A DNA stretch of 9,198 bases from positions 13,803-23,000 of the forward strand of contig DGRR01000091.1 of the NCBI GenBank assembly GCA_002389995.1, read 5' to 3'. Positions 1 to 5,854 of the stretch are shown here, in pieces. The translations under genes and the position numbers were made by a program. Positions within the stretch are counted from its first letter, which is position 1. The number at the start of each line of letters is the position of its first letter. Below the pieces are notes generated by a model that searched no databases, had not been told where the DNA came from, and was given only the letters and a program-made list of their open reading frames with translations. The DNA comes from Ruminococcus sp. UBA4383. GTDB lineage: Bacteria; Bacillota; Clostridia; Oscillospirales; Ruminococcaceae.

Positions 1-693
1 GGAAATTTCGGAAATATCCTCGCTGCTTACTATGCAAAGCATATGGGTGTGCCTGTAAATAAACTCATATGTGCATCAAATATAAACAACGTCCTCACAG
101 ATTTCATAAATACAGGTATCTACGACAGAAACAGAGATTTCCATACAACTGTTTCACCTTCAATGGATATTCTCATTTCAAGCAACCTCGAAAGACTTCT
201 CTATCTTCTCACTGACAAAAATGATGCACTTATATCCGAATGGTTCGGAAAACTCGCATCAGAAGGCAGATATGAAGTAAATGATGATGTAAAGGCGAAG
301 CTCAGAGATGAATTTTGTGCGGGTTTCTGTGATGACGAGCAGACTAAGGCTACAATTCATGAACTTTTTGAAAAGTATTCCTATACCTGCGATACACATA
401 CAGCCGTTGCAGTAAAGGTTTACAATGACTATAAAGCCGCAACAGGCGACAATACAAGAACAATAATCGCATCTACCGCAAGCCCCTATAAATTCAGCTC
501 CGCTGTACTGGAAGCTCTTGAAGGCGGTGTTTCGGATATTGATGAATATGCCAAGGTTGACAGAATTGCAGAGATTTCAAAAACTCCCGTGCCGTCAGCT
601 CTTGCAGAACTTAAAACAAAGCCCGAACGTTTCAGCGATGTTATCAGCAAAGAGGAACAGAAGCAGTACGTTCTTAAAACTCTCGGTATATGA
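1..693 (+). CDS. thrC: Threonine synthase, C-terminal part (5' end outside window)
   Basis: Makes L-threonine from O-phospho-L-homoserine with pyridoxal phosphate, the last step of threonine synthesis in the cytoplasm. The reading frame is open from base 1, so only the last 230 residues are present, roughly the second half of a family usually near 500 residues. The fragment begins at GNFGN, the glycine-rich loop that holds the PLP phosphate. Other family signatures are NKLICASN (about 21-28), SPSMDILISSNLERLLY (52-68), DTHTAVA (131-137) and STASPYKF (158-165). An internal ATG at base 43 is not the start, because conserved sequence continues upstream of it. The stop overlaps the next gene's start by 4 bp (ATGA), suggesting co-transcription and translational coupling. 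No frameshift is visible. The family assignment is secure; the missing N-terminus could not be examined. Confidence 0.95.
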   Translation, partial: GNFGNILAAYYAKHMGVPVNKLICASNINNVLTDFINTGIYDRNRDFHTTVSPSMDILISSNLERLLYLLTDKNDALISEWFGKLASEGRYEVNDDVKAKLRDEFCAGFCDDEQTKATIHELFEKYSYTCDTHTAVAVKVYNDYKAATGDNTRTIIASTASPYKFSSAVLEALEGGVSDIDEYAKVDRIAEISKTPVPSALAELKTKPERFSDVISKEEQKQYVLKTLGI

Positions 694-1382
694 GCCTGTG
701 GGTAATAGGAGATTTGCACCTGTGTTACAGCGACCCGTCAAAAACTATGACTGTATTTTCAGGCTGGGAAAACTATCAGGAGCGAATTGAACACAACTGG
801 AATGAAACCGTAAAGGACGATGATACAGTCGTCCTTGCAGGCGATATTTCATGGGGTATGAATATTAAACAGGCTCTGCCCGATTTTCAGCATATAAATA
901 ATCTCAGAGGAAAAAAAATTATTCTTAAAGGCAACCACGACTACTGGTGGTCTACTATGAATAAAATGGAAAATTTCCTCACCGCCGAAAACCTCAGTAC
1001 CATAAGCATACTGCATAATAATTTCTATAAATACGAAAATTACGGCATTTGCGGTACAAGAGGCTGGGTGAGCATAAACGGTGAGTCTCAGGACGAAAAA
1101 ATTCTCATGCGTGAGGTTCAGCGTCTTGAAACTTCCATAAGCCTTGCAGAAGCAGAGGGGCTTGAACCGATAGTCTTTATGCACTATCCGCCCATTTTTG
1201 CAGGCAGTTTTAACTACGACATTTTGCAGGTTCTGTACAGGCATAATGTTAAAAGTTGTTACTATGGTCATATTCACGGGCGTTCAGCCCATGAATTATG
1301 TATAAAAAATACTTATGACGGGATAGATTTTCACTTGATTTCGGGTGATTATCTGGGTTTTATCCCCGAAAAGGTATTATAA
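690..1382 (+). CDS. Calcineurin-like metallophosphoesterase, cytoplasmic
   Basis: A complete 230-residue protein of the calcineurin-like phosphoesterase superfamily, which uses two metal ions to hydrolyse phosphate esters. The metal-binding motifs are intact and in order: D8-x-H10 in GDLHL, GD at 51-52 (GDISWG), GNHD at 81-84, the histidine of MHYPP (H165) and GHIH at 193-196. There is no signal peptide or membrane segment, so it should be cytosolic. The ATG overlaps the thrC stop (ATGA) and I see no good Shine-Dalgarno sequence, so translation is probably coupled to thrC. Small proteins of this type beginning 'MxLWxIGDLHL' are common in Clostridia, but their substrate is not established as far as I know. 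The sequence does not show whether it acts on a nucleotide, a phospholipid head group or a phosphoprotein. The enzyme family is certain; the function is unknown. Confidence 0.92.
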   Translation: MSLWVIGDLHLCYSDPSKTMTVFSGWENYQERIEHNWNETVKDDDTVVLAGDISWGMNIKQALPDFQHINNLRGKKIILKGNHDYWWSTMNKMENFLTAENLSTISILHNNFYKYENYGICGTRGWVSINGESQDEKILMREVQRLETSISLAEAEGLEPIVFMHYPPIFAGSFNYDILQVLYRHNVKSCYYGHIHGRSAHELCIKNTYDGIDFHLISGDYLGFIPEKVL

Positions 1383-1414
1383 TTTGTGCAATATGCAGAA
1401 CTGAAAAAATATTG

Positions 1415-1443
1415 TGGAAATTATTTTTTAAATGTGGTATAAT
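1415..1443 (+). promoter_or_regulatory. Candidate sigma-A-type promoter of tig(-clpP-clpX)
   Basis: A perfect -10 box TATAAT (1438-1443) is preceded by TG at 1435-1436, giving an extended -10. TGGAAA (1415-1420) lies 17 bp upstream and matches the -35 consensus at 4 of 6 positions. Transcription would begin near 1450, leaving a leader of about 30 nt before tig. The -10 box lies inside a 15-bp perfect palindrome with arms TGGTAT and ATACCA (1435-1449). Confidence 0.72.
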
Positions 1444-1468
1444 ATACCAAGTATGTTATATGTATAAT

Positions 1469-1473
1469 GGAGG
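1469..1473 (+). promoter_or_regulatory. Ribosome binding site that fixes the tig start
   Basis: GGAGG lies 8 nt before the ATG at 1482. An in-frame ATG at 1467 overlaps this ribosome binding site and has none of its own, so the start at 1482 is preferred. The five extra N-terminal residues (MEELQ) are simply translated Shine-Dalgarno sequence. Confidence 0.88.
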
Positions 1474-1481
1474 AATTACAA

Positions 1482-2828
1482 ATGAGTTTAAAATCATCAA
1501 ACAAAACAGATGTAAACACTACCGAGCTTGTCATCACTATTGATGCCGCTTCTTTCGAGGCTGCCGTTGAAAATGAATATAAACGACAGAAGAAAAATAT
1601 CCAGATAAAAGGATTCAGAAAAGGTCACGTTTCCCGTAAACTCGCTGAAAGAGAATTTGGTGAGGGCGTTTTCTACGAGGGTGCTATAAATGCTCTCATA
1701 GGTCCTGAGATTGATGCCGCTGTAAAGGAAACAAAGCTTGAACTCGTTGACAGACCCAGCGTTGAAGTTACTTCAATTGACAAGGAAAACGGCGTTGAAC
1801 TCAAAGCCGTATGCGTTACAAAGCCCGAAATCGAAATTTCTGACTACTTAGGCATAAAAGCTCCCAAGGAAGTAAAGGCAATCACTGACGAGGATATCGA
1901 CAAGCAGATTGAAATTATAAGAAAGAAAAATGCAAGAATCGTTTCAGTTGACGACAGACCCGCACAGCTCAACGATGAAGTTATCCTCGACTTTGAAGGC
2001 TTCTTCGGTGATGAGGCTTTCGAGGGCGGCAAGGGCGAAGACCACCCGCTCCGTCTGGGCAGCGGTCAGTTTATCCCCGGATTTGAGGACCAGATTGTAG
2101 GTCACAGCATCAACGATGAATTTGATGTAAATGTTACTTTCCCCGCAGATTACCAGATGACTGACTACGCAGGCAAGGAAGCTGTATTCAAGTGCAAGCT
2201 CAAGAGCATTTCATATGAGGAACTCCCCGAAATCAATGACGACCTCGTTAAAGATGCAACAGAATTTGATACTGTTGATGAGTACAGAGCAGATATAAGG
2301 GCAAAGCTTGAAGATGCCGCTGTTAAACAGGCTGATTCAGCTTTTGAAAACGCAATCCTTCAGGCTCTTATTGATAAGGTTGATGCTCCTATCCCAAATT
2401 GTATGTTTGAGCAGAGAATTGATACTCTTATGCGTCAGTTTGAACAGCAGCTCGCACAGCAGGGTATGGATATCAAGCTCTATTACCAGTATACAGGTAT
2501 GGACGAGGATTCATTCAGAGATACTTACAGAGAAAGAGCAGTAAATGAAGTTAAACTCAGACTCGCTCTCGAAAAAATTGCACAGCTTGAAAATATCGAG
2601 GTTTCTGAAGAAGAAATCAATAACGGTCTCGCTGAAATAGCTGCATCAAATAACGTGGATATCGAAATTGCTAAGAGATTTATCCCCGTTGCTGAATATA
2701 CAGAAGACCTCAGAGTTCAGAAAGCCGTTGAACTCGTAAAGGAAAAGGCAGTTGTTGATAATTCTGCTCCCGCTGAGGAAAAATCAGAAGAAAATACTGA
2801 GGAAAAATCAGAGGAAAACGCTGAATAA
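1482..2828 (+). CDS. tig: Trigger factor, ribosome-associated chaperone and peptidyl-prolyl isomerase
   Basis: Binds near the ribosome exit tunnel and shields and folds emerging chains. The protein has 448 residues from the ATG at 1482, about the normal family length. The N-terminal ribosome-docking domain carries the loop GFRKG at 44-48. The last position of the family signature GFRxGxxP is Ser instead of Pro (GFRKGHVS). An FKBP-type isomerase domain follows at about 164-243, including GSGQFIPGFEDQIVG. The rest is the helical chaperone domain, and the protein ends in an acidic low-complexity tail containing two copies of EEKSEEN. It has its own promoter, and clpP and clpX follow; this gene order is widespread in bacteria. 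Codons are typical of highly expressed genes here (many CTC, GAA and AGA). The identity is certain. Confidence 0.97.
   Translation: MSLKSSNKTDVNTTELVITIDAASFEAAVENEYKRQKKNIQIKGFRKGHVSRKLAEREFGEGVFYEGAINALIGPEIDAAVKETKLELVDRPSVEVTSIDKENGVELKAVCVTKPEIEISDYLGIKAPKEVKAITDEDIDKQIEIIRKKNARIVSVDDRPAQLNDEVILDFEGFFGDEAFEGGKGEDHPLRLGSGQFIPGFEDQIVGHSINDEFDVNVTFPADYQMTDYAGKEAVFKCKLKSISYEELPEINDDLVKDATEFDTVDEYRADIRAKLEDAAVKQADSAFENAILQALIDKVDAPIPNCMFEQRIDTLMRQFEQQLAQQGMDIKLYYQYTGMDEDSFRDTYRERAVNEVKLRLALEKIAQLENIEVSEEEINNGLAEIAASNNVDIEIAKRFIPVAEYTEDLRVQKAVELVKEKAVVDNSAPAEEKSEENTEEKSEENAE
2775..2822 (+). repeat. Two 24-bp direct repeats coding the acidic trigger-factor tail
   Basis: Two adjacent 8-codon units, 2775-2798 and 2799-2822, encode EEKSEENT and EEKSEENA. 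They differ at only a few bases, consistent with a recent tandem duplication. The stop codon follows one Glu codon later. Confidence 0.85.
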
Positions 2829-2843
2829 TCAATAAAATACATA

Positions 2844-2872
2844 AGCCGTCCGGCATCAGGTGCAGGACGGCT
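2844..2872 (+). other. Stem-loop between tig and clpP without a U-tract
   Basis: AGCCGTCC (2844-2851) pairs perfectly with GGACGGCT (2865-2872). After a G-A mismatch, an inner GCA/TGC helix closes a 5-nt loop. No run of T follows, so it is not a standard intrinsic terminator on the + strand. It more likely acts as an mRNA processing or stability element, or as a partial terminator that adjusts clpP/clpX levels relative to tig. Confidence 0.7.
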
Positions 2873-2899
2873 ATTCTGAAAAAGAAAGGGCGATAGTAA

Positions 2900-3490
2900 A
2901 TGAGTTTAGTACCTTACGTTGTGGAACAGACAGGCAGAGGAGAAAGGTCTTATGATATCTTTTCCCGTCTTCTCAACGACAGAATAATTATGCTTTCAGA
3001 GGACGTGAACAGTACAACCGCAAGCCTTGTGGTTGCACAGCTCCTCTATCTCGAAAGTCAGGACCCCGAAAAGGATATTTCTCTCTATATCAACAGTCCC
3101 GGCGGTTCGGTGACTGACGGTCTCGCAATCTATGATACTATGCAGTATATAAGATGTGACGTTTCAACAATATGTATCGGAATGGCAGCTTCAATGGGTG
3201 CTTTCCTGCTTTCATCAGGCGCAAAGGGAAAACGTATCGCCCTTCCGAACAGCGAAATAATGATACATCAGCCGCTTATAGGCGGAGGCGGAATATCAGG
3301 TCAGTGTACCGATATCCAGATAAGAGCAGACCAGATGTTAAAGACCCGTGAAAGACTCGACAGAATACTCTCCGAAAATACAGGCAGACCCTATGAGGAA
3401 ATTCAGAAAGCTACCGAGCGTGATAACTGGATGACCGCTCAGGAAGCTCTCGATTACGGTCTTATTGACAAAGTTATCGAAAAGAGGTAA
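2900..3490 (+). CDS. clpP: ATP-dependent Clp protease, proteolytic subunit
   Basis: Serine peptidase that assembles into two stacked seven-membered rings and degrades proteins fed by Clp ATPases in the cytoplasm. It has 196 residues, normal length with no long propeptide. The catalytic triad is Ser98 (GMAASMGA), His123 (MIHQP) and Asp175 (in RDNW). The region after His123 reads LIGGGGISGQ and is about three residues longer than my recollection of the Bacillus subtilis and E. coli proteins. That places the insertion at the start of the handle that joins the two rings. GAAAGGG (2884-2890) precedes the ATG by 9 nt. It lies 71 bp after tig and 9 bp before the clpX ATG, so it is co-transcribed with clpX. 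It could serve both ClpX and the ClpC-like protein further right. No second clpP is seen in the window. Confidence 0.97.
   Translation: MSLVPYVVEQTGRGERSYDIFSRLLNDRIIMLSEDVNSTTASLVVAQLLYLESQDPEKDISLYINSPGGSVTDGLAIYDTMQYIRCDVSTICIGMAASMGAFLLSSGAKGKRIALPNSEIMIHQPLIGGGGISGQCTDIQIRADQMLKTRERLDRILSENTGRPYEEIQKATERDNWMTAQEALDYGLIDKVIEKR
3484..3487 (+). promoter_or_regulatory. Ribosome binding site of clpX, inside the clpP 3' end
   Basis: GAGG (within AGAGGT, 3483-3488) overlaps the last codons of clpP. It is 12 nt from the ATG at 3500 but only 3 nt from an in-frame TTG at 3491. The ATG is therefore the more likely start, although the spacing is slightly long. The TTG would add only MHY. Confidence 0.65.
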
Positions 3491-3499
3491 TTGCATTAT

Positions 3500-4777
3500 A
3501 TGGTTCAGAATTTAAAATCATGTAATTTCTGCGGAAAAAGCGAGAACAGAGTACACAGCCTTTTCTCAGCAGGTTCAGCCAATATATGCGATGAATGTGT
3601 CGAATACTGCTATGAAATGCTCCACGGTCCCGCTGTCGCAAAAGCTAACAGAAAAGCAAGAACAGGCGGCGGAAAAATCGAAATAGGCGGCTCAAATCTC
3701 CTTAAACCCGTCCAGATAAAAGAATTTCTCGATGAATATGTTATCGGTCAGGACGATGCAAAAATATCACTTGCCGTTGCCGTTTACAATCACTATAAGA
3801 GAATCCTCGGAAACGATGAAAAGAAAAATAATGACGAAGTTGAACTTCAGAAAAGCAACGTCCTCCTCCTCGGTCCGACAGGTGTCGGAAAAACTTTCCT
3901 TGCACAGAATCTCGCAAAAATGCTCAACGTCCCCTTTGCAATAGCTGATGCAACTACCATAACAGAAGCAGGCTATGTCGGTGATGATGTTGAAAATGTA
4001 CTTCTCAGACTTATTCAGGCGGCTGACTACGATATAAAAGCCGCTGAAAAAGGTATAATCTATATCGACGAAATAGATAAAATTGCAAGAAAATCCGAAA
4101 ATACCTCCCTTACCCGTGACGTAAGCGGTGAAGGCGTTCAGCAGGCTCTCCTCAAAATAATCGAGGGTACTGTATCAAATGTCCCTCCGCAGGGCGGAAG
4201 AAAACACCCCAATCAGGAAACTCTCCAGATAAATACAAAGAATATCCTCTTTATATGCGGCGGTGCTTTTGACGGTCTTGAAAGACAGATTCAGAAACGT
4301 ATCGGAAAAGCTCCAATCGGTTTCGGAGGCGACCTCAAAAAACAGATTGAGGAGAAAAATAACATCTTTAAGAAAGTTATCCCCTCCGACCTCGTAAAAT
4401 TCGGAATGGTTCCCGAATTTGTGGGCAGACTTCCCGTTATAACCGTCCTTGAAGAACTCGATGAGGCTTCACTTGTGAAAATACTTACAGAGCCGAAAAA
4501 TGCTCTTGTTAAACAGTATAAAAAACTTTTCAGCTACGATAATATCGAACTCGAAGTTCAGGAAGATGCACTCATTGAAATCGCTAAAAAGGCAATAGCC
4601 CAGAAAACAGGTGCAAGAGGTCTGCGTTCAATCCTTGAACATATACTCATGAATACTATGTATTCAGTTCCTACTGCCGAAAATGTCGTGAAAGTTGTCG
4701 TAAATGCGGACTGCGTTATAAATAATACCCAGCCCCTTATGATGAACAGCAATAATCAGGAAATAAAGGCAGTTTAA
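3500..4777 (+). CDS. clpX: ClpX, zinc-binding AAA+ unfoldase of the ClpXP protease
   Basis: A hexameric ATPase that recognises substrates, unfolds them and threads them into ClpP. It has 425 residues from the ATG at 3500. The N-terminal C4 zinc domain has Cys8, Cys11, Cys30 and Cys33. The single AAA+ module shows Walker A GPTGVGKT (125-132), the pore loop GYVG (158-161), Walker B IIYIDEID (186-193) and the RKH substrate loop (234-236). The ClpP-docking IGF loop is at 273-275, and sensor 2 GARGLR is at 371-376. All key residues are intact. It begins 9 bp after the clpP stop and ends the tig-clpP-clpX unit, with a strong terminator directly after it. The in-frame TTG at 3491 is a less likely start. 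The identity is certain. Confidence 0.97.
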   Translation: MVQNLKSCNFCGKSENRVHSLFSAGSANICDECVEYCYEMLHGPAVAKANRKARTGGGKIEIGGSNLLKPVQIKEFLDEYVIGQDDAKISLAVAVYNHYKRILGNDEKKNNDEVELQKSNVLLLGPTGVGKTFLAQNLAKMLNVPFAIADATTITEAGYVGDDVENVLLRLIQAADYDIKAAEKGIIYIDEIDKIARKSENTSLTRDVSGEGVQQALLKIIEGTVSNVPPQGGRKHPNQETLQINTKNILFICGGAFDGLERQIQKRIGKAPIGFGGDLKKQIEEKNNIFKKVIPSDLVKFGMVPEFVGRLPVITVLEELDEASLVKILTEPKNALVKQYKKLFSYDNIELEVQEDALIEIAKKAIAQKTGARGLRSILEHILMNTMYSVPTAENVVKVVVNADCVINNTQPLMMNSNNQEIKAV

Positions 4778-4787
4778 CAAAAATAAC

Positions 4788-4819
4788 AAAGGGTATTCCG
4801 TCAGGAATACCCTTTTTTT
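4788..4819 (+). terminator. Strong intrinsic terminator after clpX
   Basis: A 9-bp perfect stem GGGTATTCC (4791-4799) / GGAATACCC (4804-4812) has a 4-nt loop and is followed by seven T (4813-4819). Upstream A residues extend the pairing. It begins about 10 bp after the clpX stop. Confidence 0.95.
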
Positions 4820-4838
4820 AAACTCTGCGGAACGTGGA

Positions 4839-4867
4839 TTGACATAATATCACTCTCAGTTTATAAT
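4839..4867 (+). promoter_or_regulatory. Perfect consensus promoter of the HTH-desulfoferrodoxin-like gene
   Basis: TTGACA (4839-4844) and TATAAT (4862-4867) are both exact consensus hexamers with the ideal 17-bp spacer. Transcription should start near 4874, about 30 nt before the ATG at 4906. Such a strong promoter in front of a regulator-like gene suggests that repression or autoregulation limits it. GAGGTG (4895-4900) is the ribosome binding site, 5 nt before the ATG. Confidence 0.93.
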
Positions 4868-4905
4868 AAAATTACAGGGGTAATAATATTCAATGAGGTG
4901 ATAAT

Positions 4906-5502
4906 ATGAATCAGGTCAAAACAGGCAGACTTATCAGACAACTGCGGATAAAGCTCGGATTAACTCAGAAACAGCTTGCGGAACGTATAAACGTCAGTGA
5001 CAAAACAGTATCAAAATGGGAATGTGGAAACGGCTGTCCGGATATTTCGCTTTTGTGTGCATTGGCTGAGATTTTCGGAACAGATGTGCAGGTTTTGCTT
5101 AAAGGAGAAATTGACAGGAATGAAAGGGATAAGGATATGAAAAAATTAAAATTTTATGTTTGCAGACAGTGTGGAAATATCATAACATCAACTTCTGATG
5201 CATCAGTGAATTGCTGCGGAAACAAGCTTTCTGCACTTGAACCGATAAGGGCAGAAGAAAATCAAAAGCTGAAAGTTGAAGATGCAGGCGGTGAGTGGTA
5301 TATATCATCTGAACACGAAATGACTAAGGAACATTATATATCTTTTGTTGCATATGTATCAGACAGCAGTGCTATGATTTTCAGACAATATCCCGAATGG
5401 GGAATCAATGTAAATATACCTATGTACCGCAGCGGCAGACTGGTATGGTACTGCAATAAGTGCGGACTTTTATATCAGGAAATCCGCCCGAAACGCAGAT
5501 AA
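4906..5502 (+). CDS. XRE-type HTH protein fused to a desulfoferrodoxin-like metal domain
   Basis: A 198-residue two-domain protein. Residues 8-62 form an XRE/Cro helix-turn-helix DNA-binding domain (LTQKQLAERINVSDKTVSKWE). From residue 79 (MKKLKFYVC) it resembles desulfoferrodoxin. The FeCys4 site of the desulforedoxin type is kept: Cys86-x-x-Cys89-GN, then Cys103-Cys104. In the superoxide-reductase-like half, H137 and H143 (HEMTKEHYI) match two of the iron-binding histidines. The first family histidine has no counterpart, since no His occurs between 105 and 136. The terminal CNxH ligand pair is CNKC here (Cys183, Cys186). Superoxide reductase activity is therefore doubtful, and a metal- or redox-sensing regulator is more likely. 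It is a single-gene unit with its own promoter and terminator. The domain calls come from motif recognition; target and signal are unknown. Confidence 0.85.
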   Translation: MNQVKTGRLIRQLRIKLGLTQKQLAERINVSDKTVSKWECGNGCPDISLLCALAEIFGTDVQVLLKGEIDRNERDKDMKKLKFYVCRQCGNIITSTSDASVNCCGNKLSALEPIRAEENQKLKVEDAGGEWYISSEHEMTKEHYISFVAYVSDSSAMIFRQYPEWGINVNIPMYRSGRLVWYCNKCGLLYQEIRPKRR

Positions 5503-5506
5503 CAAT

Positions 5507-5548
5507 AAAAAGGCATATACCTCTTTTGGGAAGTATATGCCCTTTTTT
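5507..5548. terminator. Bidirectional terminator between convergent genes
   Basis: The 9-bp perfect stem GGCATATAC (5512-5520) / GTATATGCC (5533-5541) has a 12-nt loop. On the + strand six T follow (5543-5548). On the - strand the five A at 5507-5511 read as a U-run. It sits between the stop of the HTH gene (5502) and the stop of the minus-strand miniprotein gene (5551), so it can end both transcripts. Confidence 0.9.
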
Positions 5549-5550
5549 AA

Positions 5551-5682
5551 TTAACAGCCGCAGCCGCAGTTGTTGTTATTGCAGTCGTTGTTTCCGCAGC
5601 ATGAAGAAAGAATGATAAAGAGGAGAATGAGGAGGATTATCCAGCAGCAGCCATTTCCGTCAAACATTGAATTACAACACAT
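5551..5682 (-). CDS. Cys-rich single-span membrane miniprotein (43 aa), unknown function
   Basis: The start at 5682 is chosen because AAGGAG lies 9 nt upstream on this strand. A longer in-frame start at 5733 has no ribosome binding site and would add a basic extension encoded by an inverted repeat. The 43-residue product has three parts. The N-terminus carries Cys2, Cys3, Cys12 and Cys13. A hydrophobic span follows at about 14-25 (WIILLILLFIIL). The C-terminal tail is rich in Asn, Gly and Cys (Cys28, 29, 34, 39, 41 and 43). Ten of 43 residues are Cys and no catalytic domain is possible. It might bind metal, be lipidated or disulfide-linked, or act as a small membrane anchor. It loosely recalls other tiny hydrophobic Firmicute proteins such as YjcZ-like ones, but I do not claim homology. 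It is convergent with the HTH gene and divergent from the ClpC-like gene. Confidence 0.72.
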   Translation of the reverse strand: MCCNSMFDGNGCCWIILLILLFIILSSCCGNNDCNNNNCGCGC

Positions 5683-5691
5683 AATAAAAAA

Positions 5692-5697
5692 CTCCTT
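5692..5697 (-). promoter_or_regulatory. Ribosome binding site deciding the miniprotein start
   Basis: AAGGAG on the minus strand (CTCCTT on the + strand), 9 nt before the ATG whose first base is 5682. The upstream in-frame ATG at 5733 has no comparable site. Confidence 0.85.
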
Positions 5698-5708
5698 GTT
5701 GATGTATT

Positions 5709-5732
5709 TGAAACGCTTTTGTCTGCGTTTCA
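5709..5732. repeat. Perfect 8-bp inverted repeat in the miniprotein 5' region
   Basis: TGAAACGC (5709-5716) and GCGTTTCA (5725-5732) flank an 8-nt spacer. It lies 27-50 bp upstream of the miniprotein start. As RNA it would form an 8-bp hairpin at or near the 5' end of that transcript; as DNA it could be a dimeric operator. No T-run follows it on the minus strand, so it is not a standard terminator. Confidence 0.75.
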
Positions 5733-5740
5733 TAGTACAT

Positions 5741-5749
5741 AATATGCCA
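5741..5749 (-). promoter_or_regulatory. Possible extended -10 for the miniprotein gene
   Basis: On the minus strand TGG followed by CATATT (5749 to 5741) resembles an extended -10 element. I find no convincing -35 box. If it is used, the transcript starts near 5733, right at the inverted repeat 5709-5732. Confidence 0.3.
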
Positions 5750-5814
5750 ATGAAGAAAAAGTGTTACTTTATTTTTTCAGCTTATCTTTTTCGACTGTTA
5801 TCGCATATATTAAG

Positions 5815-5828
5815 TGGCATAATATAAT
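5815..5828 (+). promoter_or_regulatory. Candidate -10 region of the ClpC-like gene
   Basis: TATAAT (5823-5828) overlaps a second option, CATAAT (5818-5823), which has TG one base upstream at 5815-5816. The string TGGCATAATATA matches the tig promoter (1435-1446) at 11 of 12 positions. No good -35 is seen. The leader would be about 85 nt. I find no CIRCE element and no CtsR-type heptad repeat between 5734 and 5916. Confidence 0.5.
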
Positions 5829-5854
5829 ACAGGGACATCATGCGAAAGCAGGTT

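Noticed and set aside
849..1277. Minus-strand open frame of 142 codons inside the metallophosphoesterase
   Set aside because: The + strand frame carries all phosphoesterase motifs. The antisense frame shows no recognisable domain.
1463..1468. Second TATAAT just before the tig ribosome binding site
   Set aside because: A start here would leave no room for the Shine-Dalgarno sequence in the mRNA, and the extended -10 at 1438-1443 is better placed.
5709..5733. Longer 60-residue version of the miniprotein starting at 5733
   Set aside because: No ribosome binding site upstream of that ATG, and the added residues are encoded by the inverted repeat. The ATG at 5682 has AAGGAG at proper spacing.
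5570..5827. Plus-strand open frame of 85 codons opposite the miniprotein
   Set aside because: No ribosome binding site and an odd composition. It crosses the divergent regulatory region and is antisense to a better-supported gene.
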